From the NCBI GenBank assembly GCA_016199405.1, contig JACQGS010000031.1, forward strand, positions 1 through 11,129: a stretch of 11,129 bases of DNA, read 5' to 3'. The position numbers were made by a program, and so were the translations under genes. The stretch's first letter is position 1. Each line of letters begins with the position of its first letter. Positions 1 to 8,300 of the stretch are shown one piece after another. This DNA comes from Chloroflexota bacterium (GTDB lineage: Bacteria; Chloroflexota; Anaerolineae; UBA4142). The notes below the pieces were generated by a model, which saw only the letters and a list, made by a program, of their open reading frames with translations, was not told the DNA's origin and searched no databases.

Positions 1-1
1 A

Positions 2-613
2 CAACGTGTGTGGACGCTGGGGATGGAAACGGAAGAGGGCAAAGGGCTAACACATACACCGAGCGCAAGCGCAGGCATAGCAGATCGTCACCCAAAGGCA
101 TTTGCGCTCAGCGATCAGCTATCTGCCGATTTGCGCCGCAAGACGCATCAAACCATCCAACGCGTGACCCAAGACATTGAGAATTTCAAATTCAACACGA
201 TGATCGCCGCGCTAATGGAATACACCAACTATTTGCAAAAAGCGCGCGACGCCGGCGCGGCGAGCACGCCAGCATGGCGAGAAGCGATGGAGGCGTTGTG
301 CCTAATGCTCGCGCCCAGCGCGCCGCACATCACGGAAGAAATGTGGGCGCGGAAGGGCAAGCCGTATAGCATTCATCAACAGTCATGGCCTGTGTGGGAC
401 GCCAAAATTGCGGCAGAGGATATGTTCATATTGGTCGTCCAAGTGAACGGCAAGGTGCGCGATCGGATCGAATTGCCGGCGCACGCGAGTGAAGCCGACG
501 CCAAAGATGCGGCGATGAAATCGAGTGGCGTCCAAAAATATTTGGCGGGTAAGGTGGTGCGCCAAGTGATCTATGTGCCGGGCAAGTTGCTGAATGTCGT
601 CGTAGGCGATTGA
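2..613 (+). CDS. leuS: Leucyl-tRNA synthetase, C-terminal part (5' end cut by window)
   Basis: The frame is open from the window edge, so only the last 203 residues are seen; LeuRS is usually 800-870 residues, so about three quarters lies upstream, including the class I HIGH and KMSKS motifs and the editing domain. The first visible residues (QRVWTL) match the LeuRS 'N-RVW' region that follows the catalytic core. Residues about 45-125 form the helical anticodon-binding bundle (HTIQRVTQDIENFKFNTMIA, then MLAPSAPHITEEMW). Residues about 140-203 are the small C-terminal domain typical of bacterial LeuRS (VVQVNGKVRDRIELPA, then RQVIYVPGKLLNVVV). The enzyme attaches leucine to tRNA-Leu in the cytoplasm. 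The GTG at 8 opens a long frame but is internal, not a start. Only 78 nt separate the stop from the -35 box of the rpoB promoter. Identity is confident; the start is unseen. Confidence 0.95.
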   Translation, partial: QRVWTLGMETEEGKGLTHTPSASAGIADRHPKAFALSDQLSADLRRKTHQTIQRVTQDIENFKFNTMIAALMEYTNYLQKARDAGAASTPAWREAMEALCLMLAPSAPHITEEMWARKGKPYSIHQQSWPVWDAKIAAEDMFILVVQVNGKVRDRIELPAHASEADAKDAAMKSSGVQKYLAGKVVRQVIYVPGKLLNVVVGD

Positions 614-691
614 TCGGCTGCTTGTGATTGCGCTCTTCTCTTGATTGAGTCAAGCGAGAATTTGACCTGGGTATTTTTACAAAATTCAAAC

Positions 692-719
692 TTGACACAA
701 TCCGAAATTCGGGTATACT
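692..719 (+). promoter_or_regulatory. Sigma70-type promoter for rpoB(C)
   Basis: A perfect -35 box TTGACA (692-697) lies 16 nt before a -10 box TATACT (714-719; 5 of 6 consensus bases). The predicted start site is near 726. The promoter lies between leuS and rpoB on the coding strand, the only good promoter seen in this gap, and should make rpoB independent of leuS. The -35 box with its flank (TTGACACAA) and the 16-nt spacer are also found in the rpsL promoter at 9672-9699. Confidence 0.85.
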
Positions 720-752
720 CCCAAGTCGCTCTTAGGATAATAATCAATCGAG

Positions 753-788
753 CGCGGACGAAGAATCGTCTCGCGGTCGGTTATTTTT
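753..788 (+). terminator. Terminator-like hairpin in the rpoB leader (possible attenuator)
   Basis: The stem 753-761 pairs with 766-775 (nine pairs, one bulged T at 771, loop AGAA). Five nt later comes a T-rich stretch, TTATTTTT at 781-788. It begins about 27 nt after the predicted rpoB start site. The gap between stem and T-tract is longer than in a typical intrinsic terminator, so it could be an attenuator, a pause site or only a leader stem. Confidence 0.35.
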
Positions 789-1176
789 GTTGCAGTCGAG
801 CCGTCGCGCCACAGGCAAATCTGCCAGCCAAGCCCAGTCGTTGAATCATTCATTTATCAACTTTTTTCTTGTTTTCCTCTTTGTCTCTCGCCCGGGCGGG
901 CTGGCGCGATCAACCGCAGTCGCGATCATGCAATCACTACCCAGTGATCGCATTCATGTTCCAAGCCGAGAGGGAGTTTGGGCAAGCCGAACTCCAACCC
1001 CATCTCTCTACTGCACAATCGCATAGAGCCACGATATACGCATCGTGCAATTTGAATGGCGGATGCGCGGCGTAGCGCACCGGTGAGCGCGTTTCGTACG
1101 TCGGTTTCTCCTCTCTCCGAGAGCGGCGCGGGGAGAAACGTCGGACATTTTTGCGCGCGTCGTTTATTTTCAGTTA

Positions 1177-1203
1177 CGCGTTGGCGCAAGCCAACGCGAG
1201 GAG
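1177..1203 (+). promoter_or_regulatory. GCAA-loop hairpin directly joined to the rpoB Shine-Dalgarno
   Basis: Bases 1177-1185 (CGCGTTGGC) pair perfectly over nine base pairs with 1190-1198, closing a GCAA loop of the stable GNRA class. The Shine-Dalgarno GAGGAG (1198-1203) starts on the last base of the stem and lies 8 nt before ATG 1212. This ribosome binding site decides the rpoB start. The stem leaves AGGAG itself single-stranded, so it may hold the site open or form a binding site for a regulator. Confidence 0.75.
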
Positions 1204-1211
1204 AATGGCAA

Positions 1212-4200
1212 ATGACCGGTATGACGATGCCGAACGTAACCAGTGGCTTGCGGAGCGATCAAAAATCGTACTCGCGTATCCCCGACGTACACAATATCCC
1301 CACGCTGATCAAAGTTCAACTCGAATCCTTCAAATGGTTCGAAGCCGAGGGCTTGCGCGAGCTTTTTGACGAAATCTCGCCCATCGAATCCTTCAACAAG
1401 GATATGTCGCTTTATTTCCCCGGCGACAATGAGATCGCGCGCAAGTTTAATCTCGGTTTCCGCTTTGGCACCCCCAAGTATACCGAGCCAGAATGCCGCG
1501 AGATGGACATGACGTTTGCGGCACCGCTCCATATCGAGGTTGCCCTCATCAACAATCAAACCGGCGAAGTCAACAAGCAGGAAGTCTACATGGGCGACTT
1601 TCCCTTGATGACCGAACACGGTACATTTGTGATTAACGGCGCGGAGCGCGTGGTGGTCTCGCAGTTGATTCGGTCGCCGGGCGTGTACTTTTCTGACGAT
1701 GAAGACCGCGCGACTGGGCGTGTGCTGTGCTCTGCCAAGCTCATCCCGAATCGCGGCGCGTGGCTAGAATTTGAAACGTCCAAGCGCGATGTGATCTCGG
1801 TCAAAGTGGATCGTAAGCGCAAGATCCCGGTAACGATGCTTTTGAAAGCCATCGGTGTTGGAGATGGCACGGACGAGGGCTTGCTCAATATTTTTGCCGG
1901 CGCGGACAACAATACCGAACATCCCTACATTGCTTCGACGCTGGAGCGCGAGTCGCCGCGCCTGGGTTCAATTGATGAGGCGCTTTTGGAATTCTACAAG
2001 AAATTGCGCCCCGGCGATCCCGCCACGCTCGAAAATGCGAAAAACTTTTTGACCACGCTGCTTTTTACGCAACGCCGTTACGATTTGGGCAAAGTTGGTC
2101 GGCACAAGCTGAATCGCCGCTTGTACGGTACCGATGTGCCGGCGGATCAACTTCCGCAGGAACGAATCCAGCGCGCCGATGATCTGGTCAAGGTGGTCGA
2201 ACACTTGATTTTGATCAATAACGGTGTGGCTGGCGGCGATGATATTGATCATTTGGGGAATCGCCGCGTCAAGACCGTCGGTGAATTGATTCAAAATCAT
2301 CTGCGTATCGGCTTGCTCCGTTTGGAGCGCGTGGTGCGCGAACGCATGAGTATTCGCGATGACACCCAAATGTCGCCGATCAACCTCGTCAATATTCGAC
2401 CGGTCGTGGCGGCGATGCGCGAGTTTTTCGGCGGCTCTCAGCTGTCCCAATTTATGGATCAGACCAACCCGCTTGCCGAACTGACGCATAAACGCACGCT
2501 GTCGGCATTGGGTCCCGGCGGCTTGCGCCGCGAACGTGCCGGCTTTGATGTGCGCGACGTTCATCACAGTCACTATGGGCGAATCTGCCCGATTGAAACG
2601 CCGGAAGGTCCAAACATCGGATTGATCGGTCGCCTCAGTACGTACGGGCAAATCAACGAATACGGTTTTGTCGAGACGCCGTACCGGATCGTCAAGCATA
2701 CGATTCCGAACAAAAAGGATTTGCTCTTTGCGCGGACGCTGATTGAAGACGTGCGCGATCCGGATAATAGCAGAATCATCGCAAAAGCCGGCACGGCGAT
2801 TGACGAAGAGCTTGCCGACAAATTGGCGCATTTACCCCGCGGCACGGAAATCAAAGTGCGCGCGTATGCGACCGATCAAATTGTTTATCTTGCGGCGGAC
2901 GAAGAGGACAAGCATACCGTCGCGCAAGCGAACGCGCGCATCGATGCGCACAGTCAATTCGTGGACCCACGCGTCGAAGTTCGCCGCAACCAAACTTTTC
3001 TGACCGATTTGGTCGAGCACGTCGAGTATATGGACGTGTCGCCGAAGCAAATTGTCGGCGTATCTGCCGCGCTCATTCCGTTCTTGGAGCACGATGACGC
3101 GAATCGCGCGTTGATGGGATCGAACATGCAGCGCCAAGCGGTGCCGTTGCTGCGTCCCGAAGCGCCGGTGGTTGGCACTGGGATGGAATTTCAAGCCGCG
3201 TTGGATTCCGGGCAGGTGATCGTCGCAGAGGACGAAGGCGAGATCATCAGTGTCACGGCAAATCAAGTCAAAGTTCGCAGCGGCAAGAAGGATCGCGAAT
3301 ACAAACTGCGGAAATACAATCGCTCGAATCAATCCACGTGCATCGATCAACGGCCCGTGGTGACCCGCGGACAAAAAGTCAAAAAGGGCCAAGTGCTCGC
3401 GGATTCGTCTTCCACCGATCAAGGACAACTGGCGTTGGGACAAAACGTGCTGGTTGCCTTTATGAGTTGGGAAGGCGGCAACTTTGAAGACGCGATCTTG
3501 ATCAGCGAGCGGATGGTGCGCGAAGACAAATTCTCGAGTATTCATATCGAAAAGCACGAGATCGAAGCGCGCGATACGAAATTGGGTCCGGAAGAAATCA
3601 CGCGCGATATTCCGAATGTCGGCGAAGATGTGCTCAAAGATTTGGATGAAGAGGGCATCATTCGCATCGGCGCGGAAGTGGGACCGGGCGACATTCTGGT
3701 CGGCAAGATCACGCCGAAAGGCGAAACCGATCTGACGCCGGAAGAAAAACTCTTGCGCGCGATTTTTGGCGAGAAAGCGCGTGAGGTCAAAGATTCTTCC
3801 CTGCGTTTGCCGCACGGCGAGCGCGGCAAAGTGGTGGATGTCAAAATTTTTACGCGCGACGAGCATCACGAGTTGCCGGCAGGCGTCGAAAAGTTGGTGC
3901 GGGTGGCAATCGCGCAGATGCGCAAGATCACCGAGGGTGACAAGATGGCGGGTCGGCATGGCAATAAAGGCGTGATTTCCAAAGTCGTGCCGATTGCCGA
4001 TATGCCGTATCTCGAAGACGGAACGCCGATAGACATTATTCTGAATCCGCTCGGTGTGCCGGCGCGCATGAACATCGGGCAGATTTTGGAAACGCATTTG
4101 GGTTGGGCGGCGGATCGGCTGGGATTTCGCACGGTGTCGCCGGTCTTTGACGGCGCCGACGAAGAAGAAATTTCTGCAGAACTCGCGCGCGCGTGGTTGA

Positions 4201-5195
4201 TGGATCGGGCGTGGGCAGAAACGATGGAGCGCGCCTGGACGTGGTTGCGTGAGCAAGAGTACAATGTCGATAAATTGAATGACGACTCGGACGCGCTCAA
4301 CATTTTTCTCGAAGATTGGCTGAAAGATGCCGACCGCCGGCGTCTGCAGAACGATCGAACGTACGCGCGGCGTCAAGTCTTGCGGGAGTGGTTGAAGGAA
4401 AAAGGTTTGGAGCCGGACGCGCTCTTGTTCTTTGAAGATGATAAACGCACGCGCGTCGAAATGACCCGCGCGGATCAATTGGCGCGTGTCGCGTGTTTTC
4501 GGTTGTGGCTGGAAGCGCACGGCAAGAGCATGTCCGAAAAGAAATCCGAAGAGCAGTTGAAAGCGGAAGTCGAGAAAACTGCCCGCGAATTACTCGTGGC
4601 GACTCCCACTTCCGGCAAGATGCGTTTATTCGACGGCAAAACGGGTCAAGCGTACGATGAAGCGGTGACGGTAGGCATCATCTATATGATGAAGCTCGCG
4701 CATTTGGTGGAAGACAAAGTTCATGCGCGTTCCACGGGTCCTTACTCGCTGGTGACGCAGCAACCCTTGGGCGGCAAGGCGCAGTTTGGCGGACAACGCT
4801 TTGGCGAAATGGAAGTGTGGGCGCTGGAAGCCTACGGCGCCGCGCATACCCTGCAAGAAATGCTAACGATCAAATCGGACGATGTGACGGGGCGTGTGAA
4901 AACGTACGAAGCGATTGTCAAGGGCGAAGCGATCATGGAGCCGGGCGTGCCGGAATCGTTCCGCGTTTTGATCAAAGAGTTGCAATCGCTCGGGCTTGCC
5001 GTCGAGGTGTTTGATCAAGAGGGCGTTCGCCGGCAGTTCGGCAAAGAAGAAAGCGAAGAGCGCATTCCTACGCTGGGCGGTCAATCGCCGATTCATGGCG
5101 ACTATGGCGACTTGGGTCCCGTGAAGGATATTCGCGCGCGGCGCGAAGCGCGCGGCGAGCGAAAAATGTACTCGCGCCCGCGCCGGCGCACATAA
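1212..5195 (+). CDS. rpoB: DNA-directed RNA polymerase subunit beta
   Basis: 1327 residues; forms one side of the catalytic cleft of core RNA polymerase. ATG 1212 is chosen because GAGGAG precedes it at 8 nt and family homology begins soon after (IPDVHNIPTLIKVQLESFKW). The frame stays open back to ATG 1056, but those 52 residues look like translated leader. Landmarks: rifampicin cluster I at residues 407-433 (SQLSQFMDQTNPLAELTHKR), the ICPIETPEGPNIGLI block near 460-472, the active-site lysines K911 and K919 in GDKMAGRHGNKG, and near the C-terminus GPYSLVTQQPLGGKAQFGGQ. The two big E. coli insertions are absent. Oddities: about 135 extra residues between VFDGA (978) and SGKMRLFDG (1134), and Thr429 where E. 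coli has Arg529. The gene ends TAA TGA, a double in-frame stop. rpoC follows after 201 nt, as is universal for this pair. Confidence 0.98.
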   Translation: MTGMTMPNVTSGLRSDQKSYSRIPDVHNIPTLIKVQLESFKWFEAEGLRELFDEISPIESFNKDMSLYFPGDNEIARKFNLGFRFGTPKYTEPECREMDMTFAAPLHIEVALINNQTGEVNKQEVYMGDFPLMTEHGTFVINGAERVVVSQLIRSPGVYFSDDEDRATGRVLCSAKLIPNRGAWLEFETSKRDVISVKVDRKRKIPVTMLLKAIGVGDGTDEGLLNIFAGADNNTEHPYIASTLERESPRLGSIDEALLEFYKKLRPGDPATLENAKNFLTTLLFTQRRYDLGKVGRHKLNRRLYGTDVPADQLPQERIQRADDLVKVVEHLILINNGVAGGDDIDHLGNRRVKTVGELIQNHLRIGLLRLERVVRERMSIRDDTQMSPINLVNIRPVVAAMREFFGGSQLSQFMDQTNPLAELTHKRTLSALGPGGLRRERAGFDVRDVHHSHYGRICPIETPEGPNIGLIGRLSTYGQINEYGFVETPYRIVKHTIPNKKDLLFARTLIEDVRDPDNSRIIAKAGTAIDEELADKLAHLPRGTEIKVRAYATDQIVYLAADEEDKHTVAQANARIDAHSQFVDPRVEVRRNQTFLTDLVEHVEYMDVSPKQIVGVSAALIPFLEHDDANRALMGSNMQRQAVPLLRPEAPVVGTGMEFQAALDSGQVIVAEDEGEIISVTANQVKVRSGKKDREYKLRKYNRSNQSTCIDQRPVVTRGQKVKKGQVLADSSSTDQGQLALGQNVLVAFMSWEGGNFEDAILISERMVREDKFSSIHIEKHEIEARDTKLGPEEITRDIPNVGEDVLKDLDEEGIIRIGAEVGPGDILVGKITPKGETDLTPEEKLLRAIFGEKAREVKDSSLRLPHGERGKVVDVKIFTRDEHHELPAGVEKLVRVAIAQMRKITEGDKMAGRHGNKGVISKVVPIADMPYLEDGTPIDIILNPLGVPARMNIGQILETHLGWAADRLGFRTVSPVFDGADEEEISAELARAWLMDRAWAETMERAWTWLREQEYNVDKLNDDSDALNIFLEDWLKDADRRRLQNDRTYARRQVLREWLKEKGLEPDALLFFEDDKRTRVEMTRADQLARVACFRLWLEAHGKSMSEKKSEEQLKAEVEKTARELLVATPTSGKMRLFDGKTGQAYDEAVTVGIIYMMKLAHLVEDKVHARSTGPYSLVTQQPLGGKAQFGGQRFGEMEVWALEAYGAAHTLQEMLTIKSDDVTGRVKTYEAIVKGEAIMEPGVPESFRVLIKELQSLGLAVEVFDQEGVRRQFGKEESEERIPTLGGQSPIHGDYGDLGPVKDIRARREARGERKMYSRPRRRT
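4173..4610 (+). other. Lineage-specific insertion in RpoB, rich in Trp-Leu motifs
   Basis: Within rpoB, residues about 988-1133 separate two blocks that in E. coli RpoB are only about a dozen residues apart. The segment is charged and probably helical, and it has seven tryptophans. Five are in WL pairs (W995, W1011, W1036, W1060, W1099), for example LEDWLKDAD, LREWLKEKG and FRLWLEAHG. These look like degenerate repeats of one helical unit. The reading frame is uninterrupted and the flanking family motifs are intact, so this is an insertion and not a frameshift. I recognise no known domain. Confidence 0.7.
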
Positions 5196-5234
5196 TGAGC
5201 GCGGATTGACTCAGTACATCACAATGAAGGGGCT

Positions 5235-5256
5235 GGCGTTCTCTAACGCCGCTTTT
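5235..5256 (+). terminator. Small GC hairpin followed by TTTT after rpoB (weak terminator or pause)
   Basis: GGCGTT (5235-5240) pairs with AACGCC (5245-5250) around loop CTCT, followed by GCTTTT. The stem is short and the T-run is only four, so full termination is doubtful. An alternative partner exists: 5236-5245 can pair with 5271-5280 over ten pairs (one G-U), and this excludes the first hairpin. That is the topology of a switchable attenuator, though nothing else supports one. Confidence 0.3.
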
Positions 5257-5270
5257 CGGGCAAAACGCGC

Positions 5271-5334
5271 TAGAGAGCGCTCCCCCCTTTGAAAGAGCGC
5301 TCCTCCCTTTGAAAGAGCGCTCCTCCCTTTGAAA
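5271..5334 (+). repeat. Three tandem 20-bp repeats in the rpoB-rpoC spacer
   Basis: Copies at 5271-5290, 5291-5310 and 5311-5330, plus four bases of a fourth. The second and third copies are identical (GAAAGAGCGCTCCTCCCTTT); the first differs at its first few bases and at one internal position. Each copy contains the 8-bp palindrome GAGCGCTC, and each junction makes the quasi-palindrome CTTTGAAAG. The array can pair with itself in several ways and is likely to vary in copy number by slippage. Confidence 0.9.
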
Positions 5335-5358
5335 TTGTGATGGACTGTGACTTGTACT
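5329..5358 (+). promoter_or_regulatory. Possible weak promoter before rpoC
   Basis: TTGAAA (5329-5334, 5 of 6) and TGTACT (5353-5358, 4 of 6) are 18 nt apart. A start site here would give rpoC a leader of about 30 nt. The match is modest and part of it lies inside the repeat, so rpoC is probably expressed mainly by read-through from rpoB. Confidence 0.25.
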
Positions 5359-5396
5359 TTTGCGTGATCGGGGTCTGAGAGTCTGGAGGCAAATCA

Positions 5397-8300
5397 ATGG
5401 AATTAGTAGATTTCAAAGCCATTCGGGTCAGTCTGGCATCGCCGGAGCAAATTCGCGCGTGGTCGTACGGCGAAGTGCTCAAACCGGAAACGATCAATTA
5501 CCGCACGCTGCGTCCCGAGCGCGATGGCTTATTCGACGAGCGCATCTTTGGTCCGACGCGCGATTGGGAATGCGCGTGCGGCAAGTACAAAAAGATTCGC
5601 AACCGCGGCATTATTTGTGACAAATGCGGCGTGCAGGTCGCGCCGCAACGCGTTCGCCGAGAGCGGATGGGACATATTGAACTCGCGTCGCCGGTCGCGC
5701 ATCTGTGGTATGTGCGCGGCGTGCCGTCGCGCATTGGTTTATTGCTGGATTTATCGCCCCGGCAGTTGGAGCGCGTGCTGTACTTCGCGCAGTATATTGT
5801 GAGTCGCGTCGACGAGGATGCGCGCAAACGCGCGATGCAACGCTTGAGCAAAGAGTCGCAAGGCAAAGCTCAAGATTTGGAAGAAAAAGCAGACAAGGAA
5901 ATCGAATCGCTCCATTCCAAATTGACCCGCGAGTTGGAAGCGGGTCAAAAGAAAACCGATGCCGCGCTGGAAAAATTGGAAGAACAATTGGCGGAAAAAA
6001 CCGATCAAGTTGTCAGTCTCGGCAAGAACTTGGAAAGCCGGATCGAAGATGCCAAAGGCAAGGAAATTCGCAAGTCCATTGTCTTCGAGCCGACCGGGGA
6101 CGTTATTGCGGAAGAAGGCGACCAAATCGCAGCCAAGCATCGCAAGCGCTTGAATGAACTCGTCCAGGCGCAACTTGCCGAAATTGAAAAAGATATTCGC
6201 GGCAAGCAATCGGATCGGCGATTGTTGATGGACGCGGAAAAAGAACAAAAGCAACAGGAGACCGCGCAAGAAATCGCGGCGCTGCGCGCGCGACTGGAAT
6301 CGCAAGTGGATTCGGCGCGGGGCGCGCATGACGACAAATTGGATCAGTTGAAGGCGATCCGCGTGGGCGAAGTGATTACGGAAACGCGTTTTCAGGAAAT
6401 GCGCGAGAAATGGGGCACGATTTTCGAGGCGGGGATGGGCGCGGATTCGGTGTTCGAAATTCTCAAGGGGCTGGATCTCGATAAGCTCGGCGAAGAACTG
6501 CGCCATAACATTCGCACCACGCGTTCGAAACAACAAAAGAAAAAAGAAATCAAGCGGCTCCGCGTCGTGGAGTCGTTGCGCCGATCCGGCAATCGTCCCG
6601 AATGGATGATCTTGCAAGTGTTGCCGGTGATTCCGCCCGAATTGCGCCCGATGGTGCAGTTGGACGGCGGACGCTTTGCCACGTCGGATTTGAACGATTT
6701 GTATCGGCGCGTGATCAATCGCAACAATCGTTTGAAACGCTTGTTGGAACTCGGCGCGCCCGAAGTGATCGTCAATAACGAAAAGCGCATGTTGCAAGAA
6801 GCCGTCGATTCGTTGATTGATAACGCGCAACGCGGCAAAGTGGTCTCGCAACGCGGCCAACGGAAACTAAAATCGCTTTCCGATTTGCTGAAAGGCAAGC
6901 AGGGCCGCTTCCGCCGAAATTTGTTGGGCAAACGCGTTGATTATTCCGGGCGCAGCGTGATCGTCGTCGGTCCGCATTTGAAATTGAATCAGTGCGGCTT
7001 GCCCAAAGGGATGGCGCTCGAACTGTTCAAGCCCTTTGTCATGCGCAAGTTGGTCGAATACAATTTCGCGCACAACATCAAATCGGCAAAGCGGTTGGTT
7101 GATCGCGGCAGTTCCGAAGTCTGGGACGTGCTCGAAGAGATTATCAAGAACCATCCGGTGTTGCTCAACCGCGCGCCGACGCTGCATCGCTTGGGTATTC
7201 AAGCGTTCGAAGTGATTCTCGTGGAAGGCAACGCGATTCATATTCATCCGTTGGTCTGCGCGGCGTTCAACGCGGACTTTGACGGCGATCAAATGGCGGT
7301 GCATGTTCCGCTTTCGGAAGCCGCGAAAGAAGAAGCGCGCAAGTTGATGCTCTCGTCGCACAATCTGCTCAAGCCGGCATCCGGCGAACCGATTGTGGAA
7401 CCGACGAAAGATATGGTGCTCGGCGTGTACTATTTGACGATGGACCGACCGAATCAAAGAGGTGAAGGCAAAACCTTTGGCGATACGGACGAAGTGCAAT
7501 TGGCGTACGATTTGGGACAGGTGAATTTGCACGCCAAGATCAAATTTGTGGTGGAAGGCGCGCGCGCGGGTCAGACGAAAGCGAAAAAGAAATTGGTCGA
7601 AACTACCGCCGGGCGTGTGCTGTTCAATCACATTCTGCCGCCGGAATTGCCGTTTGTGAACGAAACCTTGGACAAAAAACGGCTCAAGGATTTGGTCGCG
7701 TCCGTTTACGTTGCGATCGGTCCCGAAGGCACAGCGGAAATTGTCGATCGCATCAAAGACATCGGTTTCAAGTACGCCACTCGCAGCGGTCTTTCGATCG
7801 CGATTGACGATATCAAAGTGCCGGTTGAAAAGGCGGCGATTCTGGAGCGCATCACGCAAAAAGTCGGCGAGGTCGAGCAGCAATATCGCAAGGGCTTGAT
7901 TACCGAAGACGAACAATACGTCAAAACCGTTGAACTGTGGACGCTGGCGACGGAAGAAATCACCGAAGCGGTGAAACAGAATATGGATCAAACGTCGCCG
8001 ATTCCGATCATGGCGAACAGCGGCGCGACGAAAGGCGGCTTCACAACGATTCGCCAACTCGCGGGGATGCGCGGGTTGATGGCAGATCCATCGGGCCGCA
8101 TTATCGAACTGCCTATTCGCAGCAATTTCCGTGAAGGTTTGACCGCGCTCGAATATTTTATTTCGACGCACGGCGCGCGCAAAGGGCTTGCCGATACGGC
8201 GCTCCGCACCGCCGACGCCGGCTATCTCACGCGGCGTCTGGTCGATGTCGCGCAAGAAGTCATGATCACGGAAGATGATTGCGGCACCTTGAACGGAATC

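Larger units (their letters stand above)
726..1211 (+). promoter_or_regulatory. Long structured 5' leader of rpoB
   Basis: About 485 nt separate the predicted start site from the rpoB start codon, and I see no convincing gene in them. Hairpins visible by eye: 753-775; 928-938 with 943-953 (10 pairs, one A-C mismatch, loop ACCC); 973-981 with 987-995 (9 pairs, one G-U); 1030-1035 with 1042-1047; 1104-1113 with 1130-1139 (10 pairs, one G-U) enclosing a small CTCT/AGAG hairpin; and 1177-1185 with 1190-1198. A T-rich stretch lies at about 847-885, followed by a 10-bp palindrome CGCCCGGGCG. Such density suggests a functional leader RNA. No folding program was run, and GC-rich DNA gives some hairpins by chance. 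Confidence 0.5.
5208..5351 (+). repeat. Inverted repeat spanning the rpoB-rpoC spacer
   Basis: Bases 5208-5225 are the reverse complement of 5334-5351 with 3 mismatches in 18; the inner 14 (5212-5225 with 5334-5347) have one mismatch. A further six pairs (5227-5232 with 5325-5330) can form inside after a small bulge. In RNA this closes a large branched hairpin over most of the spacer, ending 45 nt before the rpoC start. It could be a processing site such as an RNase III target, an mRNA-stability element, or the ends of a small decayed non-coding insertion. I found no clear target-site duplication. Confidence 0.55.

Noticed and set aside
631..660. Intrinsic terminator for leuS
   Set aside because: Only a 5-bp stem (640-644 with 650-654) plus a few pairs beyond a mismatch, with no T-run directly after it.
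641..844. 67-codon open frame after leuS
   Set aside because: It spans the promoter at 692-719 and the terminator-like hairpin, has no good ribosome binding site and no recognisable product.
928..1026. Short open frames in the rpoB leader (for example ATG 928, 32 codons)
   Set aside because: No Shine-Dalgarno, overlap with hairpins, and no recognisable sequence.
1056..1211. 52-residue in-frame N-terminal extension of RpoB from ATG 1056
   Set aside because: It has no family similarity, runs through strong hairpins, and ATG 1212 has a clear Shine-Dalgarno at the right distance.
5208..5351. Calling the spacer repeat a true MITE
   Set aside because: No target-site duplication and no second copy is visible in the window, so only the inverted repeat itself is reported.
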